Below, in pieces: positions 1 through 9,880 of a DNA stretch of 64,000 nucleotides (the stretch's first letter is position 1; every line of letters starts with the position of its first letter). The notes below the pieces were generated by a model. It worked only from the letters and a program-made list of their open reading frames with translations, had not been told where the DNA came from and made no database searches. The translations under genes were made by a program, and so were the position numbers. This DNA comes from Sphagnum compactum (taxonomy: Eukaryota; Bryophyta; Sphagnopsida; Sphagnales). The DNA lies in assembly GCA_965153455.1 (NCBI GenBank), contig OZ234500.1, positions 4,030,001-4,094,000 of the forward strand, written 5' to 3'.

Positions 1-1380
1 ATCTTTGAATTCAAAACAAGACAATGTATTTCCTACATTCTCCTTTAAATTTCAATCTTGTTGTGTGATGATACTTGCATCAATTCATGTCATCATTGTC
101 ATTGTTAATCTTCTCTATGATAGTATTAAAGTGTGCCCGCTTCTTCAGTTGGGGACATTTTGTCATCAATATTGCAACAAGAATTGTGTGTGTTGTTTGA
201 TGTGCTTTGCTTTTTGTTTACGAACTCTCTTGAAGGCCCTTCTAAATATGGGGGACTAGTCTACTTTTGCACCTTGTTAAGTCCTCTCACGTTTAGCACC
301 ATTTGTCTTGCTCTTTACTATAAACTAGGACGGGTGTTTTGTATGTGTCATCTTTTGGTTTCACATGGTTTTTTGGCCACATCTTGAAGATGAACTCTTG
401 AAGATCATATGTTACTCCGTTTTCAATCCCAAAACTATTTATTAAATGTGCATACTTATTCATTTATTAAGTGATTTGGTACTTGTACAACTTTTTAAAC
501 ATGTTATAATTTGTGTTAAATTTATTTTCATAAATGAAAATACCTTTCCATAAAATTAAATGAAAATATTGTTCAAAATCAAATTTAACTCAATTTATGA
601 TAACAAAAAAAAGGTGTACAAAGTAATAATTCAGAACTTTTTCATACGATGTTAGTAATTTACATAATGTTAAAATTAGATGATAAAATTATTTACCCCT
701 AAATCGAAATAATTCACTTTGAGGTTCTCTTTTTAAATTCAAATTATTGTAAACATAGATTAAAATGCATATTTTGACTTATTAAATTATAATTTCAGAA
801 TTTATTAAAATTTCATGTTTATTTATTTATCAAAACTTGAAAAAAATTTTAATTTATATTTAAAACCATTTTATATAGTTAAAAAACCCTTGAAATAAAA
901 ATTTATTATTTGTAATAAAATTTATGATATTGAATGTGTGTGTGTATAAATTAATGTTTATTTACATAATAATAATAATTTATATTAAAATATTCAAGGC
1001 ACAATTGTTGAAATGTATGAAATTGCAAGTTCGAAATGTATTTTCAATCAAATTAAGTAGGTTTTTTTTGAAAAAAATACTAAAGATGTGTACATCTTGC
1101 AAAATTTCCCTAAAATGAACTTTAAATTTTTTTCATTCGGACAAAGTGTCAGAAAAATAATAATGGTTAAAAAAAAACATTTTCAAAACCTCATTGTTGA
1201 AATGTGTTAACTTGCAAAATACAAATGCAAATTAAACAAAAAAAATTCTTTAAAATATAAAAAATGTGTACATCTTGGAAAAATCTTCTACAATGAAGTT
1301 TTTTTTTTTTTTTTTCTCATTTGGACATAATCTATGACAAATACTAATATTTAAACTTGATTTTTGCAAAATATTTGGAA
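1..1380. other. AT-rich intergenic DNA, no gene seen
   Basis: Two short overlapping open frames near 5-387 have no recognisable domain, and their compositions (Cys/Phe/Leu-rich) look accidental. From about 430 onward the sequence is very AT-rich with many A and T runs and stops in all frames. I see no transposon protein block, hairpin or promoter that can be supported. Confidence 0.5.
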
Positions 1381-1387
1381 TAAATAA

Positions 1388-1480
1388 CATAATAGGTATA
1401 ACCATCACCCCACTTGAGGATGGTAATGGCATATCACCTTGAAGTTCCAAGTTCAAACCTTGGTAAAACTTCAATGCGAT
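1388..1480 (+). repeat. Possible tRNA-derived SINE head
   Basis: A short island inside AT-rich DNA carries a B-box-like block (AAGTTCAAACCTTGG, about 1450-1464), preceded by about 50 bases containing an A-box-like GATGGTAATGGC. That order and spacing are those of the internal RNA polymerase III promoter of tRNA-derived SINEs. No poly-A tail or target-site duplication was recognised, and the A box is weak, so this is a tentative call. Compare the candidates near 37,345 and 58,030. Confidence 0.3.
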
Positions 1481-1499
1481 CATTGGTATATGTTGATTT

Positions 1500-2349
1500 T
1501 ATGTACATAAATAAATAAAATTTATTAATAACATAAAATCAAAATTTTGGATTAATATTAAATAAAATATTAAAATAATTTAATTGAATTTAACGAATCA
1601 ATGACATGTGGTAATTCCTAATGTGATTAATTCTTAATGAATTTGCTTGTCCATACCAACCCATTGTTGATCATTGAAAAATGCAATGAATTCATTATAT
1701 TTCTAATCTAATGAATTTGTGATGATTTCACCTAAATGATTAGTAAGTGAACACATCCTTACTAGTGTAAGTTACTTAAGTTAAAATAGATTAACTTATG
1801 CAAGTCAAACTACACTTGGTTAAACTAAACTATTTAACTAAACTACATATGTAAATTGGCTACTTAAAGTATTAAGATTAAATTAAGTTAAATTAAACTA
1901 CTCTATTTAGACTAAATTGGTCGTACTAAACTAAGTTAAACTAAATTAAGTTATTTGTGTTAAATTAAAATAAATTAGTTTACATAGGTTAAACTAGGTT
2001 AAATTATGTTACTTAAACAAAACAAGGTTAAATTAAATTACTTAAGCAAAACCAAATGAATTAATTTATGTAGTTCAATTTAATAATGTTTGACCTAATT
2101 TAACTTAAGTAATTTAATTTCACTTAATTTAGCTTTAAGTAATTTAATTTCACTTAATTTAACCTAAGTAGCTCATTAATTTAATTTAGATTAATCAAGT
2201 CTAGCCTAAGTAATTTAATTTATCATAGTGTAACTTTAGTAACCTAGTTTAACATAGTTTAACCAAATTTAGCTTAATATAGCATAATTTAGTTTATGTT
2301 ATCGAATATAACCAAATTTTGTTTTGTTTAACCAAATTTAACTTAGTTT
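1500..2349. repeat. Low-complexity TTAA/AACTAAATT-rich tract
   Basis: From about 1770 the DNA consists largely of permutations of short words such as TTAAACTA, TTAAATTA and AAGTAATTTAATTT. One short exact duplication is visible: AAGTAATTTAATTTCACTTA occurs near 2105 and again about 30 bases later. The tract grades into the clearer 49-bp repeats that follow and probably represents the same array more decayed. No coding potential. Confidence 0.55.
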
Positions 2350-2598
2350 AACCTAGTTTAGTCTAAGTACCCAAATTTAACCAAGTTTAGTTTAATTTAA
2401 CCTAGTTTAATCTAAATACCCAAATTGAACCAAATTTATCTCAGTTTAACCCAGTTTGGTCTAAGTAGCCAAGTTGAACCAATTCAATTTAGTTTAGCCT
2501 AATTTAGTCCAAGTAGCCAAATTTAACCAAATCTAATTTAGTTTAACCTAGTTTAGTCCAAGTCGCCAAGTTAAACCAAATTTAATTTAAGTAGTTTA
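2350..2598. repeat. Degenerate minisatellite, five units of about 49 bp
   Basis: Units begin at about 2350, 2399, 2448, 2496 and 2545. Each has the order AACCTAGTTTAGTCTAAGTA, then CCAAATTTAACCAA, then a TTTAATTTAGTTT-like spacer. Units differ by several substitutions each, so the array is old. The unit contains CCTA and AACC words but is not a telomere repeat. Confidence 0.75.
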
Positions 2599-2599
2599 A

Positions 2600-3128
2600 T
2601 TTAACTTAAATAACCTAACTCCCCTAGGCTAAGTCACATAGCTTCCATACACTAATCTATCCTTATTTCGTTAAACCTTGATTACTATGTGACAACACAC
2701 ACTTGGGCCAAAAAAATGAATTTCTTAATTATAGGATTGTCATATGGCATCACATGATTGGGCCAACAAACAAATTTCTAGTTCTAGGGTTGTCATGTGA
2801 TAGCTCATAAAGTGGTTACTAAATTTTTTGAATATATCTTAGGTTGTCGTTTGGCAACAAGAAATTAGTCAAACAATCTAAATTATGTTTCTAAATTAAA
2901 ATTCTAGCATTTGAATATGCCTCCCATGATCTTGTAAATATGATTACAACATGGAAAACATTTGTAAATGGCATTTGGAATTGTTGCCATTTTTGTGATA
3001 GTGGCATATACAATGGAATGTTTGGACTAGCAATCATGCAATCATGTGTAGTCACAAATGGCATAAACATTTGTAATCATTTGTGCAATCATAAAAACAC
3101 ATTTTTTGTCGCAACCTCACTTTGGGCA
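2600..3128. other. Unassigned intergenic DNA
   Basis: Ordinary AT-rich DNA. The block TTGGGCCAA with flanking TCATATGGCA / TCATGTGATA occurs twice (about 2700-2740 and 2755-2800), suggesting a small decayed duplication. An 83-codon open frame from 2940 has no recognisable domain and runs into the GC-rich block, so I do not call it a gene. Confidence 0.45.
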
Positions 3129-3925
3129 AAGTGTGAGGAGGCAACTCACACTCCCAAAAGTGGGAGACTTGGAGTCCTCCGGGACTCCTGAAAACTCAGA
3201 GGCGATTACAGGGGGTCAAAACACCTCGCCTTGAGGTGTTCTTTATATCAATGGAAAGGTCTTAAAGTGTAAATGTCTAAAATGGCCTCGCATAGGCCAT
3301 TTGGACATCTGCAGCCCAAGTTATGGGCAAAAGAAGGGTCGGGAGTCAAACTGACAATTTGACTCCCGACCACTAAAAGTCGGAAATCGACCTCTTTTCG
3401 ACGTCTGCAGAAGGAGTGCAACATGACGTTGGAAAGCTCTTGAGGAGAGCTACAACTTTGGTTCAAACCTCGCTCCAATCGGATGTCGCAATCGAGAGAT
3501 ATGAGCTCCCAAAGTTCTAGGACTCCGACCCGGGACAGTTTCGAGACTCCTCCTTGGGAGTCCCCGGAAAAAGAGCCATTCGGATGTAGCCTCGGCGGAG
3601 AGCTGCAGAGTATACTATATGGGGGAAGGTGGTGGCTTCCCCTGAGTCCGGGCTGTGGTGAGTCAAGTGTGTTCAAGTGCCCATGGCTTGTCCTAACACC
3701 CAAAGGCGTTCCCGAATGTGGACTAACCCTCTTGTGGTTGGTTTTGGATGCAGATTCGAGTGAGATAATACTTGTCCCTCTTCCTAGTCTAATCCCGGGA
3801 CTTCTAGCACGCCCCTCTACCCCCTTTTAGTGCTGGAAGTCGGGAGCGGCCCTCAAGTCCCAACTTTCCGCAACTCAACTTACTTAGACCTTCAAGTGGG
3901 TCTAACAAGGGACTTAGGAGCGCGT
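3129..3925. mobile_element. GC-rich LTR-like block
   Basis: About 800 bp of sharply higher GC content sits between AT-rich DNA and the interior of a copia element. It carries many short inverted words (CTCACACTCCC/GGGAG, GTCGGGAGTC/GACTCCCGAC) and lacks a coherent protein, although a few open frames exist on both strands. Composition, size and position suit a solo LTR or a fragment of a large LTR that truncated the copia element on its 5' side. I could not identify TG/CA ends with a matching target-site duplication, so both the edges and the call are tentative. A different transposon class is possible. Confidence 0.4.
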
Positions 3926-3929
3926 CATT

Positions 3930-4560
3930 TTTACATAATGTTTTTTGCCCCTCACTACATATCATCTTTAGAAAGCGAATCATGGTTGGTACATAGAATA
4001 GGTGCTACAAAACATGCCACTAAAAATAGTGAAGCTTTAGATATAGTCAAAAAGTTAAGAAGATCAAGACAAGTTCATTCTACAAGGGGGCAAACCCACA
4101 TTATACAATACACAACATGAATTTTACAATGTTAAAAGATGAAAAAAAGAAAATTTCTAATGTGATTTCCATTCGTGGTTTCACCAAATACTTGTTGTCA
4201 ATTGGCTCGATCCTTGGTAAGAGCCATATTGCAATTTTTGACTTAGAAAAATGTGTCATAGTTTCAAAAAATAATCCCAAGGTGGTGATAACAAAAAACA
4301 ACAAGGATTTAAAGAATGGACTCTACATGCTTGAAATAAAAAATGCAACATTAAAAATGTGCTTGCGTGTTGTAGTCCAAATGTTAGAGTTACAAAACTT
4401 TAGCACCACATGTCGAGGCATCTCAATTTTCACAGCTTGCACCATCACCACTCAACATTTGGTCATTAATGTTTTTGAATGACCATTAATCAATGAGATA
4501 TGTGAAGAGTGCATAGTCAAGAAACAATATTGTGAAAGGTTCCCACAAAGTGGCCTAAAT
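3930..4560 (+). pseudogene. copia protease and gag-pre-integrase remnant
   Basis: A block beginning ESWLVHRIGATKH (about 3976-4015) matches the copia aspartic-protease core, normally WLIDSGATKHM. The catalytic DSG is replaced by HRIG, so it is inactive. Downstream, KYLLSIGSILGKSH and NNKDLKNGLYMLE (about 4180-4335) match the stretch between protease and integrase. ICEECIVKKQYCERFPQ (about 4498-4550) matches the second half of the integrase HHCC zinc finger. The frame changes between blocks. Confidence 0.8.
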
Positions 4561-5110
4561 TGAGCCAAACAAATGTTTGATTTAACATTAATTTTTAGGA
4601 GCACTCACAATGCCATCTATGTTAGGGTCACAATATTTTGTGACATACATTGATGATTTTAGTTGCTACTACTTGGCACCTTGAATACATTTAAAGAAAT
4701 GGTGGAGAATGAAACATGTTGGAAGATCAAGGTGCTTCAAAGTGATTAAGGTGGCAAATTCATTTCACAAGTTTTTGTTAGATGTTGTCAAAATGCAAGC
4801 ATTTAGAGGTAATTAACTCAATTTAATATTCCCTAGCAAAATGGAGTGTCTAAAAGAAAAATTAAAACAATTTTGGAAAAAACCAAGAGTTGATTGGCTT
4901 GGGCATCAAAATGCTTTGCAATTTGTGGAATGAAGTTGTAAACATTATTATGTACCTCAAGAACATCTCACCCACAATTGCAAATTTTGGAGTTACACCA
5001 CATCAAATGTACTTTGGCAAAGAACTTGACCTTTTTAATCTCTGAATTTATGAGCATACAATTTATGTTCATGTGGACCAAAAGAACAAAGAAAGTTTGA
5101 TCCTAGGTCG
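4560..5110 (+). pseudogene. copia integrase core remnant
   Basis: Recognisable integrase blocks in order: GSQYFVTYIDDFS (about 4627-4665), the region containing the first catalytic Asp; VLQSD, a stop, then GGKF (about 4733-4760), corresponding to LRSDNGGEF with the second Asp; and a block near 4835-4870 matching PQQNGVSERKN, which carries the catalytic Glu in the family. Later, a block matching TPYEAWFGKKP lies near 4990-5030. Frameshifts and stops separate all of them. Confidence 0.8.
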
Positions 5111-5479
5111 ATGAAGTGTGGGATATGATTATGCACACAAAACATATTGCTTACTGTAATCTAGTTTCAAAAGAAAATATTAATTTGATGATACTTCAAT
5201 AGAAGATGGAAATAAACATTAAAATGTTGATGATTATGATGATGTAATTTAATGAAGTTCATGGGATGATTCAACCCCTTCACTCAACTCTTAACAAAGG
5301 CATGTAAACCTACCTAAAGACAATGATTATGTTCCAAAGTCCAAAACTAATATCAATGTTGAACATTCACCACACAACAATCACCTTTTAAAGATGTTGA
5401 TCAACAACAATCAATCTTGTAGGCTTGTCACAACCGAAGTGACACAAGTCAACTTGCATCAAGATGCATCCAAAGAGGC

Positions 5480-6290
5480 TTTTGGACTACATAAACTCAA
5501 TGGTTTATGAAGATCCAAAGTCATTTGAAGAAGTTGCATGTGACCCATGATGGCATGCTACAAGAAGTGGTATCTATCATGAAAAATCATACATGGAGCC
5601 TGGTTGGTCTTGCCTCTAGGAAACATCCTATTATAACAAAATGGACCTTCAAGAAGAAACTTAGTTCAAAACCAAGTTGGTTGTAAGGGGCTATGAGCAA
5701 AAACAAAGGATTGATTAGAATGAAACATTTGTTCTAGTGGCGAAATGGGATACAATCCAATCATTAGTAGAAGCAAAATCACACAAGGGTTGGGAATTTA
5801 CCATCTTAACGTTAAAAATGCATTTTTGAATGGAAACTTACTTGAAAAACTGTACATGTTTAGTTTAAAGGCTTTGTGGTTCTAGGCGACATGAATCTAT
5901 GATATGTCAATTAGACAAAGCTTGTATGGACTTAAATAGGCACCACATGCATGGTATCAAAAGATTGATACTTATCTTCAAGAGCAAGGTCTTGAAAGAA
6001 GAGATGCAAATTACAAAATGTACAACATGCAAGGAGATAAAATAGCAATTTTAATGCTATCATATGTAGAAAATATTTTGATGATAAGAAACCTTAAAAT
6101 GAAAATTGCATGGCTAATTTTTCAACTCCAAAACAAATTTGAAGTGTCAACTTTTGGACGACTTAAGAAATATCTCGAAGTTGAATTTGTTTATTTTGTT
6201 AATGGAATATTCAACAAAAAACCTACATGCATGAAATGCTTGAGGAATTGGGCATCATTAAATGTCAAGTGCCCATGATAGAAACATTAC
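5480..6290 (+). pseudogene. copia reverse transcriptase remnant
   Basis: The RVT_2-type order is visible: a block for WELV and GCKWVFKTK (5590-5670), GYEQK.GID..ETF (5690-5735), H.LNVKNAFLNGNLLEKLYM (5800-5865), a match to LYGLKQAPRAWY (5925-5965), then SYVENILMIRN (6060-6092). The catalytic YVDD box reads YVEN at 6063-6074, so both invariant aspartates of that box are lost. Multiple stops and frame changes confirm a dead copy. Confidence 0.87.
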
Positions 6291-6339
6291 GACTTGTTCC
6301 TAACATGTGCTCTAAATATAATGATCCCACCATATACCA

Positions 6340-6781
6340 ACATGTTGTTGGTAAACTCATCTACTTAACTCACACAAGGCCTAATCTTTGTTATGTTGTG
6401 ATGTAGTTAGTAGATTTATGTTTTAACTTTAAAAAACTCATTTAAATGTAGTGAAACATATGTTTTACTATATCAAAGGAACTCTTGATTATAGCATCCT
6501 TCATGAAAATGGGGAGAACAACATTATGAATGGTTATACTAATGCCGATTGGGCTCAAGACCACAAAACATGATGGTGAACTATTAGATATTTATTTTAA
6601 TTATGTTTTGGACCAATTGTGTAGAAAAAGGCAAGCAACCATTGTTCTTTAATCAATTGAAGTTGGGTACAAAGCTATGATTAAAGGTATGGAAAAAATT
6701 GGCTTAAGATGCTTCTTGCACAAATTGGGAAAACAACTGAAAAACCCATCACAATTTATTTTGAAAATCAAAGTCTTAAAG
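6340..6781 (+). pseudogene. copia RNase H remnant, 5' part
   Basis: GKLIYLTHTRPNLCYVV (about 6350-6400) matches the copia GKLIYLT.TRPDI.YAV block. A degraded GYTDADWA-like block follows near 6533-6555, and KRQATIVL with a frame-shifted STEAEY-like block lies near 6625-6670. The match ends with YFENQSLK at about 6758-6782 and resumes only after a foreign insert. Confidence 0.82.
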
Positions 6782-7655
6782 GACAAATATCTTAGTCTAG
6801 TTATCCCACTAGGTCTCCTAGTAATTTCCTAGTTATTAATGATAGGTTTATACTAGGGGATAAAGCTATTTGGTATTTAATCTTTGATGATAAGATAATG
6901 GGCAACTAATTTGCCACAATTGGGCGTTTGTGGAGGAAACTAGGATAAAGGCATAGAATGTAAGAGAGGATGAAGCCTTTGTGGCTTATGGGTTTGAAGC
7001 CTTATGGCTTATGGGATTTTTCATTCCACATTTTAAGTAATGAAGGTTTTTCTTTTTGTATTGTAATCTTGTGAAAATTCGAGGAGGAAAAGATGAGGAT
7101 AATGTATTCTTACAAAATGGAAATACAAGGATATGGTATTTTATCTAAGGAACGTTGTTCACTCATGAGTTCACTAGATCTCTTGAGGTTTTTAATTCTT
7201 TCTTTTTGCAAGTAGTTTAATTTGATTTAGTTTATTTGATGTACAATATTGTAGTTCTCAATGTTTTCTTAATAATTCTCGAATGTTTAGTTAAAGCATC
7301 TAAACTATTAGAAAATAACTATAGTAGAACAAAGGTGATCAATAGATATGGAAGATATTGGCATGAGTTTCATGAAGGTAATTGGTTGTCTAGACGAGTT
7401 CATTATAATGGTACTAGGGGCAAGTTAGAAGGTAGCTACCTTCTTGCCTTCATTGTGACATAACAAAAATTCCAATTTGCATTTGTTTTCACTCATTTCT
7501 TGTTTTTTTCTTTGGAAGGCAAGGCTAAGGTTGCCTTGCCTTTAACAATCCCTTAAAAACAATGTTTCTCTTGTGCTTTTACCGTTTTCACTCAATAGCC
7601 TTCACTAAGAATTACTCTAGGGCTATCAAGTTTGCAATATTACACTAAGTTTTAT
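6782..7655. mobile_element. LTR-like insertion inside copia RNase H
   Basis: About 870 bp interrupts the RNase H frame between YFENQSLK and FIKLANNP, which are adjacent in intact copia elements. The insert has no protein match. It contains the repeated words GCCTTTGTGGCTTATGG / GCCTTATGGCTTATGGG (about 6975-7015), a T-rich stretch and a later pyrimidine-rich stretch, all consistent with a solo LTR. The exact termini and a target duplication could not be fixed; CTTAG near 6790 and CTAAG near 7645 are only near-matches. Insertion is certain; its type is inferred. Confidence 0.6.
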
Positions 7656-7872
7656 AAAACTTGCAAATAATCCAATATTCTATGCTTGCACAAAACATGT
7701 GAAGATTCAACATCATTTTGTTAAAGAGAAAGCTATATCCAAAGAGATAAATACAGAACATGTTTCCTTGAAGCACCAAGTTGTTGATCTATTAATTAAA
7801 CCACTTGGAGGAATCAGATTCTCAAACCTTAGGAATAAAATAGGAATTTGCAACATTAGTGGCTTGCAATAG
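7656..7872 (+). pseudogene. copia RNase H remnant, 3' end of polyprotein
   Basis: An uninterrupted run from about 7656 reads FIKLANNPIFHARTKHVKIQ, HHFVKEK, EINTEHVSLKHQVVDLLIKP and LGGIRFSNLRNKIGI, ending at a stop near 7870. This is the standard copia C-terminus (NPVFHARTKHIE..YHF, QLADIFTKPL, LR.KLGI). It stays in one frame throughout and is the best preserved part of the element. Confidence 0.92.
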
Positions 7873-7988
7873 TTGCTTCAATTAAATTAGATGTTAGCTC
7901 CATTAGAAATAGCAAGTGGAACATATGGTTCCTTTTTATGTGATATGTTTTTGCATTGTAGAAAAATTGATGGATCATGGGCCCAAGT

Positions 7989-8290
7989 GTGAGGGGGGCT
8001 GTTAAAGTGGCACACCAGGAAATTATTCATGTAGTTGTTCCTTAGACATTCTCTCCACCACCTCATCTAGATGCCTCCATGCACTTATCCTTCTGAACAT
8101 TCTCTCTCTTTGTTTTGATTTGTTTGAGCGATTACCTTGATATTTTCTATCTCTGATCTTTTTGTGTTGATTGACCTTCTCAATTATGAGTTTTTCTTCG
8201 TCCTTGTGGATGAATGCAGGCTGATCATTTCATTAAGCTAGTGTTGATTTCAGCTTTGTACTACATTAAGATTGCAACAAAGGTTGATTT
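7989..8290 (+). mobile_element. copia polypurine tract and probable 3' LTR
   Basis: GAGGGGGGC at 7991-7999 is a plausible plus-strand priming tract, about 120 bases after the polyprotein stop. TG at 8000-8001 starts the putative LTR (TGTTAAAGTGGCACACC). The LTR body is T-rich. Its end cannot be fixed because no second LTR is present; the sequence stops looking LTR-like somewhere around 8220-8290. Confidence 0.6.
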
Positions 8291-8327
8291 CTTCATCACA
8301 CATAGTGCAGCAACCATCACCACCATC

Positions 8328-8362
8328 ACTAAACCTAAACCACTAAACCCTAAACCTAAACC
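8328..8362. repeat. Short interstitial telomere-like repeats
   Basis: Variants of CTAAACC and CTAAACCC occur about four times (CACTAAACCTAAACCACTAA then ACCCTAAACCTAAACC). This resembles plant telomere TTTAGGG in a degenerate state. Confidence 0.6.
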
Positions 8363-9335
8363 ATCACCACGTTTCTCATTGGTGGTGATGGCTACCATGA
8401 TGTTACAAAGTTTTTATAAGCACACATTGATCTATGGTTGCCATGATATTAGGTGTTGTTGTTACAAAGTTTTTAAAATTCATGCACACAATGCAGTGGC
8501 CACATTGTGCTGCTCAAAATGAGAATGAGCAGCATGACAATGGCTGCCATGTTGTTACACAAAAGTTGCATGCACTACTCATCCCAAAAAAAAGAAAAAG
8601 GAGTTGAGATGAGCAAGAACCTTGAAGGTCAGAGGAGGGGTTGCAGAACTGGAACAAGGGAGAAGGATGGGGCAGTAGGTGTGGCCAATTAAATCCAAAG
8701 GAAGCGAGGTTGAGTTTGGTTTTGGGTTTCAATGAAACCCAAAAGGACACTAGTGTGTTGGCGGGTGCTAGATCACTCCAGCCCAGCATCAAGCTATGGA
8801 TGCTTGTGCCATTTTTTGATGACTGGAAATCTTGACCAGGTAATGCTCAGATGCAAGGGAAAACTCTGTGAAATCTTTTTCTTACAAGGCAAGAGATTTT
8901 CAACAGGCAAAAAACACATTATTGAGTTTGCAGGCCTAAAATGAAATTGCAGTCATTTGTAAAGATTCCATGGACAAAAACCACCCAGAAAATCACTGGG
9001 TACCAAAAAAAATTGACAGTCTACAAAGCTTGAACAACTGGACCAACTGACCACTCAAAAGACCTTGGATTTGCTGAAATGCTCACAGATTGAAAGTACC
9101 CATGCAGTAGATGATGGCACCCATCCCTACTCTCACCAGTCTATGACAAGTGGCAATATTAACTTCGTTCCCTCTCAACAAAATTTACCTCAAGGAGTGT
9201 TGTTTCAATTGCATGAAAAATGTTCCAAGAGAGAGGGAGGATGACTGCAGTTTTTCCAACACTTGGAAATGAGAGCTTTTGCACTGATGTTGGGTAACAC
9301 AACTATCATCTCCTCATGATTTTTTCCGGGTATGA
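8363..9335. other. Unassigned DNA with short open frames
   Basis: Composition is slightly less AT-rich. Short overlapping open frames occur on both strands (8500-8950), but none contains a recognisable domain, and none shows a convincing start context or splice-site pair. GGCTACCATGATGTTACAAA and GGTTGCCATGATATTAGG at about 8390-8450 form an imperfect 55-60 bp direct repeat. Confidence 0.4.
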
Positions 9336-9369
9336 GGTAGGTAGGTAGGTATGTAGGTAGGTAGGTACA
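9336..9369. repeat. GGTA/GTAG tetranucleotide microsatellite
   Basis: GAGGTAGGTAGGTAGGTATG followed by TAGGTAGGTAGGTACAT. The repeat is interrupted by a single GTAT. It borders a stretch unusually rich in TACCAG and CTGGTA words. Confidence 0.85.
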
Positions 9370-9720
9370 TATAAAGCTGATATTGAAACTGGTAGAAACC
9401 TGGTGTTGGGCTGGTATTATCTTAGGTCCATACTCCATACCAGTATACATACCAGTACTATTATACACCAAGGTCGCTCCCCATACATGATCAGTACAAC
9501 ACAGTTGGTATACACAATATACTTGGACCAGTATGTATATAGGCATGTGCCTCAGATCGACACTCGTATAGAGAACCCTACCAGACTGGTATGATAGGTA
9601 TTGCCTCCAATCATACCAGAGCCTGGTAGGTAGTAGTACTAGGGACATGATGTTATACCAGATACATACCTTGCATTATACCAATTTCAATACCAGATTT
9701 GTATCTACCTCATAGCCTTG
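9370..9720. repeat. TACCAG/CTGGTA-rich decayed tract
   Basis: TACCAG and its complement CTGGTA recur many times in both orientations (for example near 9405, 9440, 9450, 9580, 9590 and 9660), together with TATACATACCAGTA-type palindromic words. It looks like a decayed array of a short unit related to the neighbouring GGTA microsatellite and the 42-bp array downstream. Apparent open frames on both strands (9205-9648) derive from this repetition. Confidence 0.55.
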
Positions 9721-9880
9721 GACCCAATACCAGGACAGTTTTGACAAGGACCCAATATCAGAACTATGGTGGTATGTTAGAATTTTAGAATACCCAATAC
9801 CAGGACCATGTTGGTATGTTAAAATTTTGGAATACCCAATACCAGGACCATGTTGGTGTGTTCAAAATTCAATACCCAAC
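9721..9880. repeat. Tandem array of a 42-bp unit, about 3.5 copies
   Basis: The unit is TACCCAATACCAGGACCATG, then TTGGTATGTTAAAATTTTGG, then AA. The clearest copies are 9791-9832 and 9833-9872, with a diverged copy at about 9750-9790 and a partial one at 9721-9749. Adjacent copies 9791/9833 differ at only a few positions, so part of the array is fairly young. Confidence 0.85.

Larger units (their letters stand above)
3930..8290 (+). mobile_element. Decayed Ty1/copia LTR retrotransposon, 5'-truncated
   Basis: Translated blocks occur in the diagnostic copia order protease, gag-pre-integrase/zinc finger, integrase, RT, RNase H, spread across all three plus-strand frames with many stops and frameshifts. 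A polypurine tract (GAGGGGGGC, about 7991-7999) is followed directly by TGTTAAAGTGG, the expected start of a 3' LTR. The gag region, primer-binding site and 5' LTR are absent; homology begins right after the GC-rich block. A foreign segment at about 6782-7655 splits RNase H. The element cannot be autonomous. Confidence 0.88.

Noticed and set aside
3248-3830. Open frames of 151 and 115 codons on both strands of the GC-rich block
   Set aside because: They overlap on opposite strands, have no recognisable domain, and their openness is explained by high GC content in an LTR-like block.
9205-9648. 147-codon minus-strand frame
   Set aside because: Its sequence (TYLPTYLPTYL...) is a translation of the GGTA microsatellite and the TACCAG-rich field.
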